Both the position numbers and the translations under genes were made by a program. 64,000 nt of DNA. It comes from Candidatus Brocadiaceae bacterium S225 (GTDB lineage Bacteria > Planctomycetota > Brocadiia > Brocadiales > Scalinduaceae). The notes under the pieces are model-generated. The model was not told the origin of the DNA, searched no databases, and saw only the letters and a list, made by a program, of their open reading frames with translations. The DNA lies in NCBI GenBank assembly GCA_007859995.1, contig SMSL01000005.1, positions 124,001 through 188,000 of the forward strand, in the 5' to 3' direction. Positions 28,596 through 35,359 of this stretch are shown one piece after another. How positions within the stretch are numbered: position 1 is the stretch's first letter; each line of letters opens with the position of its first letter.

Positions 28596-28973
28596 GACTA
28601 TTTAAAAATAGTAATCAGCCTTGCCGGTTTTTTCCCACAAGCATACAGTTTCTATTGAAATCACTTTGATAACGACGCAATCTTGTACAATAACAAACCT
28701 GCTGTTTTCGTTATAAAGCTAACGGTTCTTTTACGTTACAACTGAACGTTTGTCAAGTCTAATTGCATTCAAGAGAAAAAGGGATTACATTTTAACTGAG
28801 ACGAAGGAAATAGAATATGTGACGTGGATCATCTCTTAATTTGTATGCAAAAACTTATATAATTTTTCAGGGGAAGTATGGTAAAATGCTCCGCAAGGAT
28901 ATTATTAAATGACTTAGCTTCTTTATCCGGAAGTTTCTTATAAAATAAAGTATAGAAAGGCATAGGATGTATT
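28596..28973. other. Divergent intergenic region
   Basis: No gene seen. It lies between the starts of the minus-strand fusion gene and the plus-strand acyltransferase, so both promoters should be here. The stretch 28660-28740 weakly matches the reverse strand of the ~80-bp repeat (TTATAACGAAAACAGCAGG). Confidence 0.4.
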
Positions 28974-29747
28974 ATGTTAAAGTTTTCACTGAAGTCTGCA
29001 TTATATCAAGTACCGGGAATAATATTTCTCATTTTCATTTACCGGATTAAAATCGAGTGTGACCTGATGAGGAAACGGTCTCATGATTTTATTTTTGGCC
29101 GTGCTCATGCATTTACAAAATGGCTTTTAAAGATCCTGAATGTCAAGATAGAGGTATCAGGTATCGAACATCTGATTAACGAGCCCGCAATAATATGCCA
29201 GAACCACACTTCGATAATGGACATTCCTGCTATATTGAATACGGTAAAAGGCAAATCACTGTTCTGCGCTAAGTTCGAGTTATTCAGGATCTGGGTTTTC
29301 GGCAAGGGGATTGAAATACTGGGTATGATTAAAGTGTATAAAGATGACAAAAAAACCTGGAAAGTACTATCGGATGCAGCTAAAAAAATAAAAGAAACCG
29401 AATTAGATAATGGTGCTTTAACCCCTTATTTGGTGGTTTTTCCGGAAGGAACACGTACAAAAGATAAAGGCTATAAAATGGGTGAATTTAAACGCGGCCT
29501 GTTCAGTATTGCCGTGAAACATAACCTGCCAATTATTCCGATCGCAACTTACGGAGGACTGGATATCACGCCGAAGGGGGCGTGGATTTTCAGTAAAGGC
29601 ACGATTTACGAAAAGATTCTGGCTCCTTTATATCCTGCGGATTACGAAGGTGTCAGTATTAAAGAAAAATCCATTAAACTCCAAGACGACACATGGAATA
29701 GGGTAAATGATGGACTTAACGAACTGATTAAAACCCATGGTAATTAA
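28974..29747 (+). CDS. plsC: 1-acyl-sn-glycerol-3-phosphate acyltransferase
   Basis: A 257-residue PlsC-family enzyme that adds the second acyl chain to lysophosphatidic acid at the membrane. Seen: the HX4D catalytic motif in QNHTSIMDIP and the FPEGTRTKD substrate motif; GGLDITPKG near the C terminus. A hydrophobic N-terminal segment (YQVPGIIFLIFIY) suggests membrane association. The related LPS or ether-lipid acyltransferases cannot be excluded, and a role in ladderane lipids would be speculation. Confidence 0.85.
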   Translation: MLKFSLKSALYQVPGIIFLIFIYRIKIECDLMRKRSHDFIFGRAHAFTKWLLKILNVKIEVSGIEHLINEPAIICQNHTSIMDIPAILNTVKGKSLFCAKFELFRIWVFGKGIEILGMIKVYKDDKKTWKVLSDAAKKIKETELDNGALTPYLVVFPEGTRTKDKGYKMGEFKRGLFSIAVKHNLPIIPIATYGGLDITPKGAWIFSKGTIYEKILAPLYPADYEGVSIKEKSIKLQDDTWNRVNDGLNELIKTHGN

Positions 29748-29805
29748 TAGCTCAAAGGAGGCGGGTTTTGAAAACTCACTCATATCTATTGCACCACCAC
29801 CGTAC

Positions 29806-30231
29806 TCAATCTTTTCGAGTAGGTCGATACTGGCTGTCCAGAGAATATTTTCCGGGGCCGATTAATATCAAACTTAAGAACAGAATCCCTGATTCCATTG
29901 CATGAGAATATTTCAGGAAGGGGTCACCCTTACTGATGTGCATCATCGTAGCTACTACCATAGTCGCAAGCAGAAAAAAACAGGCTGGGCGGGTAAAAAA
30001 TCCCAGGACTAATAGTATTCCACCCGCACATTCTGATAATGCGGCCATAAACCCCCAGGCTGTTGGAGCAAAGCCAATCCCCAAAACCTTCATGCTTCCG
30101 CCAAGCATCATCCACGTTTCCGGGCCGGCGATTAGTTTAGGAAGGCCATGGAAGACAAACATGACACCAATGCCTACCCGTAGAATGAACAGACCCGCAT
30201 CTCTATATTTATCCAGAAAATGAAAAATCAT
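29806..30231 (-). CDS. DoxX-family membrane protein
   Basis: A 141-residue, four-helix DoxX/DoxD-like protein (LFILRVGIGVMFVFHGLPKL, SECAGGILLVLGFFTRPA). Related proteins are quinone-linked redox or thiosulfate-oxidation subunits; this one has no typing neighbour. The start at 30231 is chosen because AAGGAGG lies a few bases upstream, in preference to the ATG seven codons earlier. Confidence 0.82.
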   Translation of the reverse strand: MIFHFLDKYRDAGLFILRVGIGVMFVFHGLPKLIAGPETWMMLGGSMKVLGIGFAPTAWGFMAALSECAGGILLVLGFFTRPACFFLLATMVVATMMHISKGDPFLKYSHAMESGILFLSLILIGPGKYSLDSQYRPTRKD

Positions 30232-30267
30232 AACTTCCTCCTTAATATTCAATGTAATAGAGAACTA

Positions 30268-30579
30268 TTATTCCTTTTGTTTTTGACCAACTATTCTGTC
30301 AATCCAATATCGCGGCTCCCTATGCAAATGTGCTACTGCAACGACGATAATTGTTTCAGAATCAATACCATAGATAATTCCATAGGGAAATCGTGAAAGC
30401 AAGCAACGGCGAAGCCCCTGCTCTATTTCCACACTTGAAAGAGGATATGCTACTATTCTTCTGATTGTTCGGTCAATATCATCCAAAAATTGCATTCTCA
30501 GGCCCTGAGATTGGGTATTATACCATGCAACAGTGTCATCAGCCTCAAATTGTGCTGGTTTTAAAAAAAGGACATTCAT
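30268..30579 (-). CDS. ParE/RelE-type toxin of a type II toxin-antitoxin pair
   Basis: A 103-residue protein with the ParE/RelE pattern (FLDDIDRTIRRIVAYPLS, LLSRFPYGIIYGID, IIVVAVAHLHREPRYW). Members either poison gyrase or cut mRNA; the target is not readable here. It overlaps the antitoxin gene by 4 bases (ATGA), so the two are translated together. Confidence 0.87.
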   Translation of the reverse strand: MNVLFLKPAQFEADDTVAWYNTQSQGLRMQFLDDIDRTIRRIVAYPLSSVEIEQGLRRCLLSRFPYGIIYGIDSETIIVVAVAHLHREPRYWIDRIVGQKQKE

Positions 30580-30797
30580 ATGGCGCTATACTTTTTCATT
30601 ACCTGATCGTAGGATACTGTTTCTACGTTACCTGACTTATATGCCTGCCAGCGTTTGCGTGCCTCATCTGCCCAAATGCGGTCAATTTCAGGGTCAGGCT
30701 TATCAAGCTGCATTAAGATAGAATCTACAAGCTCAATCTTCTCAATGTCCGGCAGGGATTTAATCTTTGCTGAAAGTTCATCACTGATAGTTCCCAT
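30576..30797 (-). CDS. Addiction-module antitoxin (TIGR02574-like)
   Basis: A 73-residue acidic protein of the small addiction-module component family (LPDIEKIELVDSILMQLD, DARKRWQAYKSGNVE-like end with VSYDQVM). It precedes and overlaps the ParE-type toxin, which fixes its role as the neutralising and autoregulatory partner. GGAGAATG lies just before the start. The 252 bases upstream show no gene. Confidence 0.85.
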   Translation of the reverse strand: MGTISDELSAKIKSLPDIEKIELVDSILMQLDKPDPEIDRIWADEARKRWQAYKSGNVETVSYDQVMKKYSAI

Positions 30798-31049
30798 AAT
30801 ACATTCTCCTTATTTTATTAATTACATCAACATAATGCTTCAAAATTAAAGTAAGCATATGCTATAGCATTTTGATAATCAAGGATTTTTCTCTCCAGAA
30901 AAAACTCCAATAATTGTTCTAATCGCTATTATTAGATAAATTTTAATTTAGCAAGATTTTGCAGTTTATGCTAATTTTATATTTACAAAAATGATGGATT
31001 GAATCATTTGTCAATTAACCCTCATTTCCTTACAACTATTCCTGGTTTT

Positions 31050-31421
31050 ATGGATAAGAAAAAACTGGCGGTTATTCACATTGTTAAAAGAGAACTGTCC
31101 TTGAGTGATGACGAGTACCGGAATATCCTTGAACGAATTGCCGGTGTTCGGTCCGCAAAGGATTTGACAGACGATCAGTTCCACAAGCTGATGCGTTATT
31201 TTGTCAGAACCCGTCATTATCGAGTAACCAACAACGGAATAACCATGCGACAGAAATATTATCTGCAACATCTGAAAGAGAGACTTCAGTGGGACGACAC
31301 TCATTTCCAGAATTATATACACAAATATTTTCATAACCGGGATCTCAACACCTATACCAAACACGACGCCAGCAATCTGATTGTTGCATTAAAGTCGATC
31401 TTAAAAACCCACGGTACATAA
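31050..31421 (+). CDS. GemA-like (phage Mu Gp16/DUF1018) protein
   Basis: About 124 residues (ATG at 31050; an upstream TTG would add 17). The N-terminal half follows phage Mu GemA: KKLAVIHIVKRELSLSDDEY, SAKDLTDDQFHKLM, and then a Q-containing helix block (MRQKYYLQHLKERLQWDD). Mu GemA modulates host DNA supercoiling and replication genes early in infection. No other phage genes are near, so this is a solitary survivor or a co-opted gene. The ribosome site is weak. Confidence 0.65.
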   Translation: MDKKKLAVIHIVKRELSLSDDEYRNILERIAGVRSAKDLTDDQFHKLMRYFVRTRHYRVTNNGITMRQKYYLQHLKERLQWDDTHFQNYIHKYFHNRDLNTYTKHDASNLIVALKSILKTHGT

Positions 31422-31435
31422 AGCGGAAGACCGAT

Positions 31436-31552
31436 TTAATTCTGAAAAGTCCCACCCTTGTCTTTTTTCTGCGATATCTCCAAATGCCTGGCAATACCAA
31501 CCAGGTCCATGGAATTGTTCCGGAGCAGCTCAATCAGGTCTTTACGTAACAT
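31436..31552 (-). CDS. Micro-ORF with helix-turn-helix-like start
   Basis: 38 residues (MLRKDLIELLRNN..., then VGIARHLEISQKK). The first 30 look like the beginning of a small winged or helix-turn-helix protein, ending abruptly, so it may be a truncated remnant rather than a working gene. I see no clear ribosome site. Confidence 0.35.
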   Translation of the reverse strand: MLRKDLIELLRNNSMDLVGIARHLEISQKKDKGGTFQN

Positions 31553-31592
31553 GAGTCACTTTACAAATTGAGATTTGATATGGATGGCTGTG

Positions 31593-31811
31593 CTACCTTG
31601 TGTAAGATCCGCGTGCGCAATTTGTCACGGCATAACTGACTTGTTTCTCACACGCTTCCCGGTAGAAATTTTCAATTTCAATGGTCAACTTTACAGATGG
31701 CCTTTCAAGTGCTTTGAACAGATTAGCCACGGACTCCGTGGCCTTTCTAATGGATTGGGCCAGTTTTGCTATTTCAGCAGCTTTATTCTTTTCCGTCTCT
31801 TCTTCGTTCAT
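31593..31811 (-). CDS. Hypothetical 72-residue helical protein
   Basis: Starts at 31811 because GGAGGAGAA lies directly upstream; an upstream in-frame ATG falls inside a large hairpin and is less likely. The protein is helical and charged (EIAKLAQSIRKATESVANLF, LTIEIENFYREACEK). I do not recognise it. It sits next to the GemA-like gene and may belong to the same phage-derived patch. Confidence 0.5.
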   Translation of the reverse strand: MNEEETEKNKAAEIAKLAQSIRKATESVANLFKALERPSVKLTIEIENFYREACEKQVSYAVTNCARGSYTR

Positions 31812-31835
31812 TTCTCCTCCGTAACTGGTGTCGGG

Positions 31836-31891
31836 TCGGCCTCTCTTTCGAGAGGATTCCAAAATTGGAGTCCTCTCGAAAGAGAGGCCGA
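31836..31891. repeat. Long perfect hairpin (21-bp arms, inner near-palindrome)
   Basis: Arms at 31836-31856 and 31871-31891 are perfect reverse complements; the 14 bases between them (TTCCAAAATTGGAG) nearly continue the stem, giving about 27 pairs with a tiny loop. It contains CTCTTTCGA and its complement. A related TTCGAAAG-centred sequence lies at 47040-47075. It precedes the 72-residue gene. Confidence 0.8.
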
Positions 31892-31961
31892 TTATTTTTA
31901 TGCAACGAATAAACGTTAAATTATAACGTTGTTTGATCTGTTATTAAATATGTTTCAATAT

Positions 31962-32720
31962 TCAATTCTGAAACCATTCGACAACACTGCGATATGGGAT
32001 ACTTCCTCCAAAGATATCCAATGCGCTGCCGATGGTCAGGTCGACACGACTACTTCCAACCTCTTTTACAAGGCCAAGGTCTGAGAGTGCTTTGACACCT
32101 CCGGCATATGTCACGGGGATTGGGGAGTTTTTCCCCAGGATTTCAATAAGTTCTTCCTGGATTCCTTCCATTTTCCCTTCAACATCGACCCCATGTACAA
32201 GAAATTCATCACAATGGTCTGCGAGTTGATTAAGTATTTCCGGGCTGATAATTTCATTTGTAAACTTTTGCCATCGATCGGTTACAATCCAGAAGTCAGA
32301 TCCTTTTTTTCGACAACTGAGATCCAGTACCAACCGGTTTTTCCCGACGGTTTTTTGGAGTAACTTAAGCTTCTCCATGTCGATCCGGCCATTTGAGAAC
32401 ACATATGATGTGACTATTATATGACTGGCTCCGGCTTCAAGATACGCAATCGCATTTTGTGGAGTTATCCCACCTCCTATATGAAATCCGCCGGGATATG
32501 CGCGAAGAGCTGAGAGAGCAGCGTCCTCATTGCCCGACCCAAGTGAAATCACATGGCCACCCGGAAGATTGTCATCCTTATACATTTTCGCAAAATCTCC
32601 GGGGGAACGATCGGTTTCGAAATTAGTCTTGAGCTTCTCCGAGTTCTTATCCATAAGGGAACTCCCAATAATCTGCACGACACGACCTTCACGCAGATCA
32701 ATACACGGCCTGAATCTCAT
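31962..32720 (-). CDS. hisA: Phosphoribosylformimino-AICAR-P isomerase, eukaryote-type HisA
   Basis: A 252-residue TIM-barrel isomerase of histidine biosynthesis. The sequence follows the fungal/plant HIS6 type rather than ordinary bacterial HisA: RPCIDLREGRVVQIIG at the start, LKTNFETDRSPGDFAKMY, GGHVISLGSGNEDAALSAL, VLDLSCRKKGSDFW, CDEFLVHGVDVEGKMEGI, VTYAGGVKALSDL, TIGSALDIFGG. Catalytic Asp is expected in CIDL and the second acidic residue in HGVDVEG. Bacterial members of this subfamily (TIGR02129) are known but scattered. AAGGGA lies upstream; the DUF465 gene is 41 bases ahead on the same strand. Confidence 0.88.
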   Translation of the reverse strand: MRFRPCIDLREGRVVQIIGSSLMDKNSEKLKTNFETDRSPGDFAKMYKDDNLPGGHVISLGSGNEDAALSALRAYPGGFHIGGGITPQNAIAYLEAGASHIIVTSYVFSNGRIDMEKLKLLQKTVGKNRLVLDLSCRKKGSDFWIVTDRWQKFTNEIISPEILNQLADHCDEFLVHGVDVEGKMEGIQEELIEILGKNSPIPVTYAGGVKALSDLGLVKEVGSSRVDLTIGSALDIFGGSIPYRSVVEWFQN

Positions 32721-32761
32721 ATGTATCTCGTATCCCTTATTCGTTCTTTCATAATTACGGT

Positions 32762-33001
32762 TTATGCTTCTTTCATAATACTATGGAGTTCATCTTTAAT
32801 CTTCAGGCGTTGTTTCTTTAGATCTCGCAGATATTCGTCACCGGTAGGCTCCTCGTCGCTTTCAATTCGAAAAACATGTTTATCAATCTCTTCATATTCT
32901 TTCATTAATTTTGAAAAATGATCATTTTTCATTTTCAAATCGTGAATCTGCTCTTTATATTCAGGAAATTCTTTGACTAATGGATGATGAGATAATGGCA
33001 T
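32762..33001 (-). CDS. DUF465 (YdcH-like) protein
   Basis: A 79-residue helical hairpin protein with the family pattern HHPLVKEFPEYKEQIHDLK, DHFSKLMKEYEEIDKHVFRIE and LKKQRLKIKDEL. Function is unknown. The gap 33002-33273 on its upstream side contains no convincing gene. It is followed by hisA, probably by chance. Confidence 0.85.
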   Translation of the reverse strand: MPLSHHPLVKEFPEYKEQIHDLKMKNDHFSKLMKEYEEIDKHVFRIESDEEPTGDEYLRDLKKQRLKIKDELHSIMKEA

Positions 33002-33273
33002 TTTAAGACCTCCGGATTTAGATGCATGACTCCAATAAATTTATAAAACCGGCACAGTATCATGCAATTCTGAACTGGGATTCTTTTTCCTTATTCCATT
33101 TATTATAAGGCCTCCTATTCCAGAATTTTACATAATTTGATGTTGTTTTGTCAATTGCCGTTATTCTTAGACCGGATACTTTTTTACCGGCTGGGAGAAA
33201 TCCGACTGTACCGCTACAATTTTGGGTATAGAAATAGATTGAAATAATCTTTCCCGAAAAGTATAGTTTTATA

Positions 33274-33729
33274 ATGAAGAAAAAAAGAGTACCTGACAAA
33301 TCTGATTTAGATGCAATCAGAGATCAAATACTGGATTTTGCATGTGCCAAACATGATTTCAAACCGAAAACAGATGAGTTCCTTCAAAATGGTGATTGGC
33401 GGGGAGTATTTATTGTAAAGTTCAGAGATAATCCTGATGAAGAACTGTTATATTGTGAGGCGCCATTAGGTGAGCACTTTATACGATTTGGGATGGATAT
33501 AGAGGTTGACGGAGAAGTCTGGAAAAAAGCATATGAAAAGGTCCTTCAAGAGGCATCAGTCCACGATGTGGCTGTTTGTCCCGTCCCTGCTGAAGGAGAA
33601 GAGAGTAAAAGGCATTGCCGTCTCTATTCAAGAGCATGGATCCCTAATTTCAGTCAACGTATCTTTGGCCTGACCTTAACCAATCTTCTGGATTGCAGAA
33701 AAACTGTTTTATTAATGCTTTCAAGCTGA
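33274..33729 (+). CDS. Hypothetical protein
   Basis: A 151-residue soluble protein, N-terminally charged (MKKKRVPDKSDLDAIRDQI), with mixed alpha/beta character and four scattered Cys after residue 70. I do not recognise a family. The ribosome site is weak, but the length and composition support a real gene. Confidence 0.55.
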   Translation: MKKKRVPDKSDLDAIRDQILDFACAKHDFKPKTDEFLQNGDWRGVFIVKFRDNPDEELLYCEAPLGEHFIRFGMDIEVDGEVWKKAYEKVLQEASVHDVAVCPVPAEGEESKRHCRLYSRAWIPNFSQRIFGLTLTNLLDCRKTVLLMLSS

Positions 33730-33883
33730 TAATATCCTGAAACGGTAAGAATAGTTGGAAATTATTAGAAGTAATATAGCATCGACTTATGTATTTTAAT
33801 TTAACGCTGGAACTATACGACTGTGTCACGATAGTTACAGCGAGACATTCCAGTCTATTTTTATAAAAGAGAGGATAATTCTC

Positions 33884-34429
33884 ATGGATTTGTACAAACT
33901 CAGGCAGTTGTTTATTTTTGGATTTATATCATGTGTCCTCATCGGTTCTATGGCAGTTAAGGCGCAATCGATGGATGTCTCGACAGGCAAACAGGTTTCG
34001 ATTGAGTATACACTCACACTGGAAGACGAGACTGTCGTCGATTCAAACGTCGGAGCGGAACCGTTAACCTTTATTCAAGGGTCTCATAACATTATCCCCG
34101 GCCTGGAAAGCGCTCTGGACGGCATGACGGTCGGAGACAGCAAACAAGTAACGATCACACCAGAGAACGCTTACGGGCCTGTAAACGAAGATGCCGTCAG
34201 CGAAATTGAAAAAACCTATATTCCGGAAGATTCGCTTAAAGTCGGTGCAGTACTTCAGGGTCAGAATCCTGATGGCCGGGTTATTATTGCCAGAGTAGTA
34301 GAGATTAAGGAAGAAACCGTTTTGTTGGATTATAACCATCCTCTGGCTGGCAAAACCCTCAATTTTGACGTAAAAATTATGGCAGTGGGAAATGCGCCGA
34401 AACCGGATACACCAAAAACGGACAAGTAA
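33884..34429 (+). CDS. Exported FKBP-type peptidyl-prolyl isomerase, SlyD-like
   Basis: A 181-residue protein. A signal peptide ends near AVKAQS. The FKBP core (GKQVSIEYTLTLEDETVVD, GSHNIIPGLESALDGMTVGD) encloses an inserted chaperone-like flap, and the end is DYNHPLAGKTLNFDVKI, as in SlyD. It should catalyse proline isomerisation and hold unfolded chains outside the cytoplasm, perhaps helping cytochrome maturation (inference). The His-rich metal tail of E. coli SlyD is absent. Confidence 0.9.
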   Translation: MDLYKLRQLFIFGFISCVLIGSMAVKAQSMDVSTGKQVSIEYTLTLEDETVVDSNVGAEPLTFIQGSHNIIPGLESALDGMTVGDSKQVTITPENAYGPVNEDAVSEIEKTYIPEDSLKVGAVLQGQNPDGRVIIARVVEIKEETVLLDYNHPLAGKTLNFDVKIMAVGNAPKPDTPKTDK

Positions 34430-34450
34430 TACTCGTAGCAGGATAAAGAG

Positions 34451-34488
34451 AAAGCATCTGATAAGAACTGAATCTTAAAAGGTGCTTT
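34451..34488 (+). terminator. Likely terminator of the FKBP gene
   Basis: AAAGCATCT pairs with AGGTGCTTT (one G-T pair) across an 18-20-base loop and is followed by a T-run. It lies 21 bases after the FKBP stop. Confidence 0.65.
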
Positions 34489-34520
34489 TTTTATACCAAT
34501 TTTTTCTTAAAGAGGGAAAT

Positions 34521-34599
34521 GTGGTAAAAGTGATCTGTAACTACCGCTTTGTCAAGACATTACAAAAGGGAGGGATTGTTTTGCAATATAAAATATTAT
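34521..34599 (+). repeat. Dispersed ~80-bp repeat, copy 2
   Basis: GTGGTAAAAGTGATCTGTA to TTGTTTTGCAATATAAAAT; aligns with 23307-23386. The remainder of 34489-34827 shows no gene; a GAGGG site at its end serves the next gene. Confidence 0.6.
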
Positions 34600-34827
34600 T
34601 CACCGTAAGCCTTTTCCGATCTCACTGGTCATACGTGAATAGCATATCACGCTTTGACAGGTTATCCGAGAATAGATGTTTTGACAAACTTACCGTTTTT
34701 AAGCCTTTCAATTTCGTCGTTTAACGCAAAAACCGTGTTTGTTGTTGCTGTTTCGCCAATTTCCTGTATAATGCCTTAATATTGTTTAAGTTATGAAGGT
34801 TTACAATTACGAAAGAGGGAACAACCG

Positions 34828-35130
34828 ATGGTTAAAAGGATGACCAGTAAAGAGAGACTTCAGCAGATGGCGGAGGAGGCGGCTGCCGGTGAAGAACTGA
34901 AAGCTGAAAAGAAGAAGAAAAAAGCAACAACAACCAAGAAACCAGCCAAATCTATTACAAAGCGGGAAAAAGTTGTTTGGAAGATTTTCGATGCCAGCTA
35001 TAAGGAGGTTGCCTGCTTTCCTTACTCTCAAAAGGATGAGGCTTTTGCAAAGTTGGATGAACGGAAACAGAAAAAGAGCACAGTTAATTTTTTCATCAAT
35101 GAAGTAAAAGTGCCCATGGAAGATGAGTAA
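34828..35130 (+). CDS. Hypothetical Lys-rich protein
   Basis: A 100-residue protein: a basic, disordered Lys/Ala N-terminal half (AEKKKKKATTTKKPAKS), then a folded segment (VVWKIFDASYKEVACFPYSQKDEAFAKL). The basic tail suggests nucleic-acid or ribosome binding, but no family is recognised. GAGGGA precedes the ATG at good spacing. Confidence 0.7.
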   Translation: MVKRMTSKERLQQMAEEAAAGEELKAEKKKKKATTTKKPAKSITKREKVVWKIFDASYKEVACFPYSQKDEAFAKLDERKQKKSTVNFFINEVKVPMEDE

Positions 35131-35359
35131 ACATGGGTAGAACTCTAAATACACACGTTTACTCATCTGCCCTTGTTGGATTAATTGCCTGTAACCAGGA
35201 ACACACCGAACATTACTTATTACCCTAGTCCACTTTCATACATATATTCTGCCATTATAAAACTTCTGAGTGCCTTATCCTGATATGGATTTTTAAATTA
35301 GGTTTTCTGATAAAATAAATGATTTTTTAACGCATTTACTTTTTTGGGAGTGAAATTCT

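Noticed and set aside
33060-33299. 79-codon minus-strand frame between DUF465 and the 151-residue gene
   Set aside because: Composition is not protein-like and it overlaps the start of the plus-strand gene.
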